From assembly GCA_032622095.1 (NCBI GenBank), contig CP136063.1, positions 40,836,106 through 40,900,105 of the forward strand: 64,000 nt of DNA, given 5' to 3'. Shown here piece after piece: positions 52,501 to 64,000 of this stretch. The position numbers and the translations under genes were made by a program. The notes beneath the pieces are model-generated. The model ran no database searches, had not been told where the DNA came from, and was given only the letters and a program-made list of their open reading frames with translations. Position 1 is the stretch's first letter; the number at the start of each line of letters is the position of its first letter. This DNA is from Siphonodentalium dalli (lineage: Eukaryota; Mollusca; Scaphopoda; Gadilida; Siphonodentaliidae).

Positions 52501-55500
52501 TCATCGCCAAATCGTTATAATATGGTTAGGCAGCCATTACAGTGTATCTGAGAAATCCAAGATTCATAAAGTAAGTAAACGAGTTCACCGCCAAATCCTT
52601 ATAATATGGTTAGGCAGCCATTACGGTGTATCTGAGAAATCTAAGATTCATAACGTAAGTAAACGAGTTCATCGCCAAATCCTTATAATATGGTTAGGCA
52701 GCCATTACAGTGTATCTGAGAAATCCAAGATTCATAAAGTAAGTAAACGAGTTCACCGCCAAATCCTTATAATATGGTTAGGCAGCCATTACGGTGTATC
52801 TGAGAAATCTAAGATTCATAACGTAAGTAAACGAGTTCATCGCCAAATCCTTATAATATGGTTACGCAGCCATTACAGTGTATCTGAGAAATCCAAGATC
52901 CATAACGTAAGGATACGAGTTCACCGCCAAATCGTTATAATATGGTTAGGCAGCCATTACAGTGTATCTGAGAAATCTAATATTCATAAAGTAAGTAAAC
53001 GAGTTCACCGCCAAATCCTTATAATATGGTTAGGCAGCCATTACAGTGTATCTGAGAAATCTAAGATTCATAACGTAAGTAAACGAGTTCACCGCCAAAT
53101 CCTTATAATATGGTTAGGCAGCCATTACAGTGTATCTGAGAAATCCAAGATCCATAACGTAAGGATACGAGTTCACCGCCAAATCGTTATAATATGGTTA
53201 GGCAGCCATTACAGTGTATCTGAGAAATCCAAGATTCATAACGTAAGTAAACGAGTTCACCGCCAAATCCTTATAATATGGTTAGGCAGCCATTACAGTG
53301 TATCTGAGAAATCTAATATTCATAAAGTAAGTAAACGAGTTCACCGCCAAATCCTTATAATATGGTTAGGCCGCCATTACAGTGTATCTGAGAAATCCAA
53401 GATTCATAACGTAAGTAAACGAGTTCACCGCCAAATCCTTATAATATGGTTAGGCAGCCATTACGAGTAATCTGAGAAATCTAATATTCATAAAGTAAGT
53501 AAACGAGTTCACCGTCAAATCCTTATAATATGGTTAGGCAGCCATTACGAGGAATCTGAGAAATCCAAGATTCATAAAGTAAGTAAACGAGTTCACCGTC
53601 AAATCCTTATAATATGGTTAGGCGGCCATTACGGGGAATCTGAGAAATCTAATATTCATAAAGTAAGTAAACGAGTTCACCGCCAAATCCTTATAATATG
53701 GTTAGGCAGCCATTACAGTGTATCTGAGAAATCTAATATTCATAAAGTAAGTAAACGAGTTCACCGCCAAATCCTTATAATATGGTTAGGCAGCCATTAC
53801 AGTGTATCTGAGATATCCAAGATTCATAAAGTAAGTAAACGAGTTCACCGCCAAATCCTTATAATATGGTTAGGCAGCCATTACAGTGTATCTGAGAAAT
53901 CCAAGATTCATAACGTAAGTAAACGAGTTCATCGCCAAATCCTTATAATATGGTTAGGCGGCCATTACGGGGAATCTGAGATATCCAAGATTCATAACGT
54001 AAGCATACGAGTTCACCACCAAATCCTTATAATATGGTTAGGCAGCCATTACAGTGTATCTGAGATATCCAAGATTCATAAAGTAAGTAAACGAGTTCAC
54101 CGCCAAATCCTTATAATATGGTTAGGCAGCCATTACAGTGTATCTGAGAAATCCAAGATTCATAACGTAAGTAAACGAGTTCATCGCCAAATCCTTATAA
54201 TATGGTTAGGCAGCCATTACAGTGTATCTGAGAAATCTAAGATTCATAATGTAAGTAAACGAGTTCATCGCCAAATCCTTATAATATGGTTAGGCAGCCA
54301 TTACGAGGAATCTGAGAAATCCAAGATTCATAAAGTAAGTAAACGAGTTCACCGCCAAATCCTTATAATATGGTTAGGCAGCCATTACAGTGTATCTGAG
54401 ATATCCAAGATTCATAAAGTAAGTAAACGAGTTCATCGCCAAATCCTTATAATATGGTTAGGCCGCCATTACAGTGTATCTGAGAAATCCAAGATTCATA
54501 AAGTAAGTAAACGAGTTCATCGCCAAATCCTTATAATATGGTTAGGCAGCCATTACAGTGTATCTGAGAAATCCAAGATTCATAACGTTAGTAAACGAGT
54601 TCATCGCCAAATCCTTATAATATGGTTAGGCAGCCATTACAGTGTATCTGAGAAATCTAATATTCATAAAGTAAGTAAACGAGTTCACCGCCAAATCCTT
54701 ATAATATGGTTAGGCAGCCATTACAGTGTATCTGAGAAATCCAAGATTCATAAAGTAAGTAAACGAGTTCACCGCCAAATCGTTATAATATGGTTAGGCA
54801 GCCATTACAGTGTATCTGAGAAATCTAATATTCATAAAGTAAGTAAACGAGTTCATCGTCAAATCCTTATAATATGGTTAGGCAGCCATTACAGTGTATC
54901 TGAGAAATCTAAGATTCATAACGTAAGTAAACGAGTTCATCGCCAAATCCTTATAATATGGTTAGGCAGCCATTACGGGGAATCTGAGAAATCTAATATT
55001 CATAAAGTAAGTAAACGAGTTCACCGCCAAATCCTTATAATATGGTTAGGCAGCCATTACAGTGTATCTGAGAAATCCAAGATTCATAAAGTAAGTAAAC
55101 GAGTTCACCGCCAAATCCTTATAATATGGTTAGGCCGCCATTACAGTGTATCTGAGAAATCTAATATTCATAAAGTAAGTAAACGAGTTCACCGCCAAAT
55201 CCTTATAATATGGTTAGGCCGCCATTACGAGGAATCTGAGAAATCTAATATTCATAAAGTAAGTAAACGAGTTCACCGCCAAATCCTTATAATATGGTTA
55301 GGCAGCCATTACAGTGTATCTGAGAAATCTAATATTCATAAAGTAAGTAAACGAGTTCACCGCCAAATCCTTATAATATGGTTAGGCAGCCATTACAGTG
55401 TATCTGAGAAATCTAATATTCATAACGTAAGTAAACGAGTTCATCGCCAAATCCTTATAATATGGTTAGGCAGCCATTACAGTGTATCTGAGAAATCTAA

Positions 55501-58500
55501 TATTCATAACGTAAGTAAACGAGTTCATCGCCAAATCCTTATAATATGGTTTGGCAGCCATTACAGTGTATCTGAGAAATCCAAGATTCATAACGTAAGT
55601 AAACGAGTTCACCGTTAAATCCGTATAATATGGTTAGGCAGCCATTACAGTGTATCTGAGAAATCTAAGATTCATAACGTAAGTAAACGAGTTCACGGCC
55701 AAATCCTTATAATATGGTTAGGCAGCCATTACAGTGTATCTGAGAAATCTAAGATTCATAACGTAAGTAAACGAGTTCACCGTCAAATCCTTATAATATG
55801 GTTAGGCGGCCATTACGGGGAATCTGAGAAATCCAAGATCCATAACGTAAGTAAACGAGTTCACCGCCAAATCCTTATAATATGGTTAGGCAGCCATTAC
55901 AGTGTATCTGAGAAATCCAAGATCCATAAAGTAAGTAAACGAGTTCATCGCCAAATCCTTATAATATGGTTAGGCAGCCATTACAGTGTATCTGAGAAAT
56001 CCAAGATCCATAAAGTAAGTAAACGAGTTCATCGCCAAATCCTTATAATATGGTTAGGCAGCCATTACAGTGTATCTGAGAAATCTAATATTCATAACGT
56101 TAGTAAACGAGTTCATCGCCAAATCCTTATAATATGGTTAGGCAGCCATTACGAGGAATCTGAGAAATCCAAGATCCATAACGTAAGTAAACGAGTTCAT
56201 CGCCAAATCCTTATAATATGGTTAGGCAGCCATTACAGTGTATCTGAGAAATCCAAGATTCATAAAGTAAGTAAACGAGTTCACCGCCAAATCCTTATAA
56301 TATGTTTAGGCAGCCATTACGAGGAATCTGAGAAATCTAATATTCATAAAGTAAGTAAACGAGTTCATCGCCAAATCCTTATAATATGTTTAGGCAGCCA
56401 TTACAGTGTATCTGAGAAATCTAATATTCATAAAGTAAGTAAACGAGTTCATCGCCAAATCCTTATAATATGGTTAGGCAGCCATTACAGTGTATCTGAG
56501 AAATCCAAGATTCATAAAGTAAGTAAACGAGTTCACCGCCAAATCCTTATAATATGGTTAGGCAGCCATTACAGTGTATCTGAGAAATCTAATATTCATA
56601 AAGTAAGTAAACGAGTTCATCGCCAAATCATTATAATATGGTTAGGCAGCCATTACAGTGTATCTGAGAAATCCAAGATTCATAACGTAAGTAAACGAGT
56701 TCATCGCCAAATCCTTATAATATGGTTAGGCAGCCATTACAGTGTATCTGAGAAATCCAAGATTCATAACGTAAGTAAACGAGTTCATCGCCAAATCCTT
56801 ATAATATGGTTAGGCAGCCATTACAGTGTATCTGAGATATCCAAGATTCATAACGTAAGTAAACGAATTCACCGCCAAATCCTTATAATATGGTTAGGCA
56901 GCCATTACAGTGTATCTGAGAAATCCAAGATTCATAACGTAAGTAAACGAGTTCACCGCCAAATCCTTATAATATGGTTAGGCAGCCATTGCGGGGTATC
57001 TGAGATATCCAAGATTCATAACGTAAGTAAACGAGTTCACCGCCAAATCCTTATAATATGGTTTGGCAGCCATTACAGTGTATCTGAGAAATCCAAGATT
57101 CATAACGTAAGTAAACGAGTTCACCGCCAAATCCTTATAATATGGTTAGGCCGCCATTACAGTGTATCTTAGAAATCCAAGATTCATAACGTAAGTAAAC
57201 GAGTTCATCGCCAAATCATTATAATATGGTTAGGCAGCCATTACAGTGTATCTGAGAAATCCAAGATTCATAACGTAAGTAAACGAGTTCACGGCCAAAT
57301 CCTTATAATATGGTTAGGCAGCCATTACAGTGTATCTGAGAAATCCAAGATTCATAACGTAAGTAAACGACTTCACCGCCAAATCCTTATAATATGGTTA
57401 GGCAGCCATTACAGTGTATCTGAGAAATCCAAGATTCATAACGTAAGTAAACGAGTTCATCGCCAAATCATTATAATATGGTTAGGCAGCCATTACAGTG
57501 TATCTGAGAAATCCAAGATTCATAACGTAAGTAAACGAGTTCATCGCCAAATCCTTATAATATGGTTAGGCAGCCATTACAGTGTAACTGAGAAATCCAA
57601 GATTCATAACGTTAGTAAACGAGTTCACCGCCAAATCCTTATAATATGGTTAGGCTGCCATTACGAGGAATCTGAGAAATCCAAGATTCAAAACGTAAGT
57701 AAACGAGTTCACCGCCAAATCCTTATAATATGGTTAGGCAGCCATTACAGTGTATCTGAGAAATCCAAGATTCAAAACGTAAGTAAACGAGTTCACCGCC
57801 AAATCCTTATAATATGGTTACGCAGCCATTACGAGGAATCTGAGAAATCTAATATTCATAAAGTAAGTAAACGAGTTCACCGCCAAATCCTTATAATATG
57901 GTTAGGCAGCCATTACAGTGTATCTGAGATATCCAAGATTCATAACGTAAGTAAACGAGTTCACCGCCAAATCCTTATAATATGTTTAGGCAGCCATTAC
58001 AGTGTATCTGAGAAATCTAATATTCATAAAGTAAGTAAACGAGTTCACCGCCAAATCCTTATAATATGGTTAGGCAGCCATTACAGTGTATCTGAGAAAT
58101 CCAAGATTCATAAAGTAAGTAAACGAGTTCACCGCCAAATCCTTATAATATGGTTAGGCAGCCATTACGAGGAATCTGAGAAATCTAATATTCATAAAAT
58201 AAGTAAACGAGTTCATCGCCAAATCCTTATAATATGGTTAGGCAGCCATTACAGTGTATCTGAGAAATCCAAGATTCATAAAGTAAGTAAACGAGTTCAC
58301 CGCCAAATCCTTATAATATGGTTAGGCAGCCATTACAGTGTATCTGAGAAATCTAATATTCATAAAATAAGTAAACGAGTTCATCGCCAAATCCTTATAA
58401 TATGGTTAGGCAGCCATTACGAGGAATCTGAGATATCCAAGATTCATAAAGTAAGTAAACGAGTTCACCGTCAAATCGTTATAATATGGTTAGGCAGCCA

Positions 58501-61500
58501 TTACAGTGTATCTGAGAAATCCAAGATTCATAACGTTAGTAAACGAGTTCATCGCCAAATCCTTATAATATGGTTAGGCAGCCATTACGAGGAATCTGAG
58601 AAATCCAAGATTCATAACGTTAGTAAACGAGTTCACCGTCAAATCCTTATAATATGGTTAGGCGGCCATTACAGTGTATCTGAGATATCCAAGATTCATA
58701 AAGTAAGTAAACGAGTTCACCGCCAAATCCTTATAATATGTTTAGGCAGCCATTACGAGGAATCTGAGATATCCAAGATTCATAAAGTAAGTAAACGAGT
58801 TCACCGTCAAATCCTTATAATATGGTTAGGCAGCCATTACAGTGTATCTGAGATATCCAAGATTCATAACGTTAGTAAACGAGTTCATCGCCAAATCCTT
58901 ATAATATGGTTAGGCGGCCATTACGGGGAATCTGAGAAATCTAATATTCATAAAGTAAGTAAACGAGTTCATCGCCAAATCCTTATAATATGGTTAGGCA
59001 GCCATTACAGTGTATCTGAGAAATCCAAGATTCATAAAGTAAGTAAACGAGTTCATCGCCAAATCCTTATAATATGGTTAGGCGGCCATTACAGTGTATC
59101 TGAGAAATCCAAGATTCATAACGTTAGTAAACGAGTTCACCGCCAAATCCTTATAATATGGTTTGGCAGCCATTACAGTGTATCTGAGAAATCCAATATT
59201 CATAAAGTAAGTAAACGAGTTCATCGCCAAATCCTTATAATATGGTTAGGCAGCCATTACAGTGTATCTGAGAAATCCAAGATTCATAACGTTAGTAAAC
59301 GAGTTCATCGCCAAATCCTTATAATATGGTTAGGCAGCCATTACAGTGTATCTGAGAAATATAATATTCATAAAGTAAGTAAACGAGTTCATCGCCAAAT
59401 CCGTATAATACGGTTAGGCAGCCATTACAGTGTATCTGAGAAATCCAAGATTCATAACGTAAGTAAACGAGTTCATCGCCAAATCCTTATAATATGGTTA
59501 GGCAGCCATTACGGGGAATCTGAGAAATCTAATATTCATAAAGTAAGTAAACGAGTTCACCGCCAAATCCTTATAATATGGTTAGGCAGCCATTACAGTG
59601 TATCTGAGAAATCCAAGATCCATAACGTTAGCAAACGAGTTCACCGCCAAATCCTTATAATATGGTTAGGCAGCCATTACAGTGTATCTGAGAAATCCAA
59701 GATTCATAACGTAAGTAAACGAGTTCACCGCCAAATCCTTATAATATGGTTAGGCAGCCATTACAGTGTATCTGAGAAATCCAAGATTCATAACGTAAGT
59801 AAACGAGTTCACCGCCAAATCGTTATAATATGGTTAGGCAGCCATTACAGTGTATCTGAGAAATCTAATATTCATAAAGTAAGTAAACGAGTTCACCGCC
59901 AAATCCTTATAATATGGTTACGCAGCCATTACGAGGAATCTGAGAAATCCAAGATTCATAACGTAAGTAAACGAGTTCACCGCCAAATCCTTATAATATG
60001 GTTTGGCAGCCATTACAGTGTATCTGAGAAATCTAATATTCATAAAGTAAGTAAACGAGTTCACCGCCAAATCCGTATAATATGGTTAGGCAGCCATTAC
60101 AGTGTATCTGAGAAATCCAAGATTCATAAAGTAAGTAAACGAGTTCACCGCCAAATCCGTATAATATGGTTAGGCAGCCATTACAGTGTATCTGAGAAAT
60201 CTAATATTCATAACGTAAGTAAACGAGTTCACCGCCAAATCCTTATAATATGGTTAGGCAGCCATTACAGTGTATCTGAGAAATCTAATATTCATAAAGT
60301 AAGTAAACGAGTTCACCGCCAAATCCTTATAATATGTTTAGGCAGCCATTACAGTGTATCTGAGAAATCCAAGATTCATAAAGTAAGTAAACGAGTTCAC
60401 CGCCAAATCCGTATAATATGGTTAGGCAGCCATTACAGTGTATCTGAGAAATCTAATATTCATAAAGTAAGTAAACGAGTTCATCGCCAAATCCTTATAA
60501 TATGGTTACGCAGCCATTACGAGGAATCTGAGAAATCCAAGATTCATAAAGTAAGTAAACGAGTTCACCGCCAAATCGTTATAATATGGTTAGGCAGCCA
60601 TTACAGTGTATCTGAGATATCCAAGATTCATAACGTAAGTAAACGAGTTCACCGCCAAATCCGTATACTATGGTTAGGCAGCCATTACAGTGAATCTGAG
60701 AAATCCAAGATTCATAAAGTAAGTAAACGAGTTCACCGTCAAATCCTTATAATATGGTTAGGCAGCCATTACAGTGTATCTGAGAAATCTAATATTCATA
60801 AAGTAAGTAAACGAGTTCATCGCCAAATCCTTATAATATGGTTAGGCAGCCATTACAGTGTATCTGAGAAATCCAAGATTTATAACGTAAGTAAACGAGT
60901 TCACCACCAAATCGTTATAATATGGTTAGGCAGCCATTACAGTGTATCTGAGATATCCAAGATTCATAACGTAAGTAAACGAGTTCATCGCCAAATCCTT
61001 ATAATATGGTTAGGCAGCCATTACAGTGTATCTGAGAAATCCAAGATTCATAACGTAAGTAAACGAGTTCACCGCCAAATCCTTATAATATGGTTAGGCA
61101 GCCATTACAGTGTATCTGAGATATCCAAGATTCATAACGTTAGTAAACGAGTTCATCGCCAAATCCTTATAATATGGTTAGGCAGCCATTACAGTGTATC
61201 TGAGAAATCCAAGATTCATAAAGTAAGTAAACGAGTTCATCGCCAAATCCTTATAATATGGTTAGGCAGCCATTACAGTGTATCTGAGAAATCCAAGATT
61301 TATAACGTAAGTAAACGAGTTCACCGCCAAATCCTTATAATATGGTTAGGCAGCCATTAGTGTATCTGAGAAATCCAAGATTCATAACGTAAGTAAACGA
61401 GTTCATCGCCAAATCCTTATAATATGGTTAGGCAGCCATTACAGTGTATCTGAGAAATATAATATTCATAAAGTATATAAACGAGTTCACCGCCAAATCC

Positions 61501-62948
61501 TTATAATATGGTTAGGCAGCCATTACGAGGAATCTGAGAAATCCAAGATTCATAACGTAAGTAAACGAGTTCATCGCCAAATCCTTATAATATGGTTAGG
61601 CAGCCATTACAGTGTATCTGAGAAATCTAATATTCATAAAGTAAGTAAACGAGTTCACCGTCAAATCCTTATAATATGGTTAGGCAGCCATTACGAGGAA
61701 TCTGAGAAATCCAAGATTCATAACGTAAGTAAACGAGTTCATCGCCAAATCCTTATAATATGGTTAGGCAGCCATTACAGTGTATCTGAGAAATCCAAGA
61801 TCCATAACGTAAGTAAACGAGTTCATCGCCAAATCCTTATAATATGGTTAGGCAGCCATTACAGTGTATCTGAGAAATCCAAGATTCAAAACGTAAGTAA
61901 ACGAGTTCACCGCCAAATCCTTATAATATGGTTAGGCAGCCATTGTGGGGTATCTGAGATATCCAAGATTCATAAAGTAAGTAAACGAGTTCACCGCCAA
62001 ATCCTTATAATATGGTTAGGCAGCCATTACGAGGAATCTGAGAAATCCAAGATTCATAACGTAAGTAAACGAGTTCATCGCCAAATCCTTATAATATGGT
62101 TACGCAGCCATTACAGTGTATCTGAGAAATCCAAGATTCATAACGTAAGCATACCAGTTCACCGCCAAATCCTTATAATATGGTTAGGCAGCCATTAGTG
62201 TATCTGAGAAATCCAAGATTCATAACGTAAGTAAACGAGTTCACGGCCAAATCCTTATAATATGGTTAGGCAGCCATTACAGTGTATCTGAGAAATCCAA
62301 GATTCATAACGTAAGTAAACGAGTTCACCGCCAAATCCTTATAATATGGTTTGGCAGCCATTACAGTGTATCTGAGAAATCCAAGATTCATAACGTAAGT
62401 AAACGAGTTCACCGCCAAATCCTTATAATATGGTTAGGCCGCCATTACAGTGTATCTTAGAAATCCAAGATTCATAACGTAAGTAAACGAGTTCACTGTT
62501 ACATCCTTATAATATGGTTAGGCAGCCATTACAGTGTATCTGAGAAATCCAAGATTGATAACGTAAGTAAACGAGATCACCGCCAAATCGTTATAATATG
62601 GTTAGGCAGCCATTACAGTGTATCTGAGAAATCCAAGATTCATAACGTAAGTAAACGAGATCACCGCCAAATCCTTATATGGTTAGGCAGCCATTACAGT
62701 GTATCTGAGAAATCTAAGATTCATAACGTAAGTAAACGAGTTCACCGCCAAATCCTTATAATATGGTTAGGCGGCCATTACAGTGTATCTGAGAAATCCA
62801 AGATTCATAACGTAAGTAAACGAGTTCATCGCCAAATCCTTATAATATGGTTAGGCAGCCATTGTGGGGTATCTGAAAAATCCAAGATTCATAAAGTAAG
62901 CAAACGAGTTCACCGCCAATTGTTATAATATGGTTAGGCAGCCATTAC
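34516..62948 (+). repeat. 84-bp satellite array, about 338.6 monomers
   Basis: The monomer begins GTAAGTAAACGAGTTCACCG, continues CCAAATCCTTATAATATGGT and TAGGCAGCCATTACAGTGTA, and closes TCTGAGAAATCCAAGATTCATAAC. The array of 28,433 bp equals 338 x 84 plus a 54-bp partial unit, less 13 bp explained by six small deletions (near 35491, 52013, 61359, 62197, 62680, 62916). Variation is concentrated at a few positions: CCAAG/CTAAT, AACG/AAAG before TAAG, CACCG/CATCG, AGTGTATC/GAGGAATC/GGGGAATC, CCTT/CGTT, GGCAG/GGCCG/GGCGG. Long open frames (for example 694 codons from 51386) exist only because 84 is divisible by 3. Confidence 0.97.
49344..50549 (+). repeat. 588-bp (7-mer) exact tandem duplication inside the 84-bp satellite
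   Basis: 49344-49961 and 49932-50549 are identical through a run of distinctive variants (TTCACTGTC, TAAGCAAACG, CAGTGAATC, AATCCGTA, AATCGTTA, GGCGGCC), at an offset of exactly seven monomers. Confidence 0.9.
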
Positions 62949-63509
62949 GGCCACTGTTAGAAACAAGTCCGTCGCTGTAACGGTCTGAGACCGAGCAACA
63001 TCGCTGCCAACCTTTGACCGTTAAACATACGGTCAGGCCGTAGCATGTTCTACGGTATAAAACCGATTAAGTAACTGGCAGACTGTAACCAGTAACTGTC
63101 AGACCGTTGTATTTTTTACGGTTCAACACCGTTTAATTAATATCCAGACCGTAACTAATAAAGGTCAGACAAATTGTATTTTTCATGGGTCAACACCAAT
63201 GTTTTGCTCTTAATTTGCTAATTTACCGTATAATAAGCCAGGTTTCCATGGTGACAATATGATTTCCCGGTAGGCGTTACGATTCATATGTTTTTGAATA
63301 GTCGGAACTAGTATTATTCGTAACCTAAAAATACATCTTAGTTCTTCTATTGCGATCTTAGTTTTGATGAAACGTTAATCCTCAATGCATAAAGTGATAA
63401 ACAATACCTATGAAACTTTGCAGTTTGCTGAGGATCAATCTTGTTATCTGCCTCGCGGAATGTAATCCGGAAAAAGGCCGCGCACGCGTAACATGTTCGC
63501 CTTTCACTA
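62949..63509. other. Unique DNA right of the satellite
   Basis: The satellite stops abruptly after GCCATTAC. Apart from the 66-bp repeat within it, no gene is recognised. Confidence 0.5.
63032..63201. repeat. 66-bp imperfect tandem repeat, about 2.5 copies
   Basis: Units start GTCAGGCCGTAGCATGTTCT (63032), GTCAGACCGTTGTATTTTTT (63098) and GTCAGACAAATTGTATTTTT (63164). They share ACGGT..AA.ACCG, CAGAC.GTAAC and TCAACACC blocks. Confidence 0.75.
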
Positions 63510-63890
63510 ACTAAGAGAATCCACACAGGAGATTAAACCTTACTGTTGTGATGCAGCAGATCTTTCGTAGGCCCTATCGTTGCGATTTGTGTGGACATTA
63601 ATTCAACAATAGGACTAGCCTGATCAGACGTAATGGGGATCGTCAATATAATTGTGATGTGTGTCATAAATTAATCGAGCGACAAGACAATCATGACACA
63701 CCAGATAACGCCCTTACGATTGTGATATCTTTCGAAAATAATTCGTCCCATTCTGACGATATATGAGATAGTCCCTCTGGTATATCGCCCATAACAATGC
63801 GAGTTGTAAATCATTCTCTCGCAGCTGTAACTTGATCTAACATAAGTGGCTTCGCTCCGGAGATAAACCTTACTAATGCTGAAGGGGTCA
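63510..63890 (+). pseudogene. C2H2 zinc-finger relic
   Basis: Fragments of fingers survive in order: AAGAGAATCCACACAGGAGA (KRIHTGD) with a stop in the linker, CCTTACTGTTGTGAT, then PYRCDLCGH, stop, FNNRTSLIRR, and RQYNCDVCHKL. Further remnants with CGCAGCTGTAACTTGATC and CTCCGGAGATAAACCTTAC follow. Frames shift repeatedly, so no protein is possible. It shows that the zinc-finger cluster extends to the right of the satellites. Confidence 0.8.
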
Positions 63891-64000
63891 CTCTGACCAA
63901 AACAAGTACTGACGGGTACACATGATTTTAAAATGTGCTTGAAATGTCGTTCCAGTGCTGGCCAATATAATTGCAATAGAAAAGAATATAATTGCAATAG

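Noticed and set aside
34414-53470. Long plus-strand open frames (359, 105, 694 codons) with 28-residue repeats
   Set aside because: Same reason for the 84-bp satellite: monomer variants include stop-creating changes without any sign of selection, and most of the array is not open.
23099-62948. CRISPR-like regular repeats
   Set aside because: There are no unique spacers; repeats are directly adjacent, and the genome is clearly animal.

Overview
This is eukaryotic, repeat-dominated DNA from an animal, most likely a marine lophotrochozoan such as a mollusc. The clues are tandem C2H2 zinc-finger genes with an HTGDKPY-type linker, a CR1-like non-LTR retrotransposon combining an SGNH esterase ORF1 with a 2A-like motif and a PHD finger, and several TTAA-targeting non-autonomous transposons. 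The phylum is inferred from style and is not proven. No bacterial-type operon, CRISPR array or tRNA gene was found.

Layout. (1) 1-634: a zinc-finger gene on the minus strand that runs off the left edge. (2) 2.3-11.7 kb: a nest of mobile elements. At least five full or partial copies of one 500-540 bp TTAA-flanked MITE occur here (MITE-A), with a broken LINE fragment at 4.1-5.9 kb and a 5.0 kb CR1-like LINE (6244-11264) inserted inside a MITE-A. (3) 11.7-23.1 kb: three paralogous zinc-finger loci. Locus 0 (11.7-12.4 kb) is a wreck, locus 1 (CDS 14068-15294) is an intact 14-finger ORF, and locus 2 (21130-21852) is an 8-finger pseudogene. They share 5' and 3' flanks and are decorated with piggyBac-type MITEs whose empty sites can be read in the paralogous copies. 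(4) 23099-34385: a 33-bp satellite, 342 monomers, with nested higher-order duplications. (5) 34516-62948: an 84-bp satellite, about 338.6 monomers. (6) 62.95-64 kb: unique DNA, a small 66-bp repeat and a decayed zinc-finger relic.

Most striking is the origin of the 33-bp satellite. The 3' flank of zinc-finger locus 1 carries exactly one 33-bp unit (16248-16280) between the same left and right flanking sequences that border the 342-copy array. The window therefore appears to hold both the unexpanded and the expanded state of one sequence. The second satellite has exactly the 84-bp period of a C2H2 finger and lies between a zinc-finger 3' flank and a zinc-finger relic. A zinc-finger origin is possible but not shown.

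The only gene that looks intact is the 14-finger ORF; the partial gene at the left edge is open as far as it can be seen. The LINE reading frames are all broken. The very long open frames inside both satellites follow from periods divisible by three and should not be annotated as proteins.
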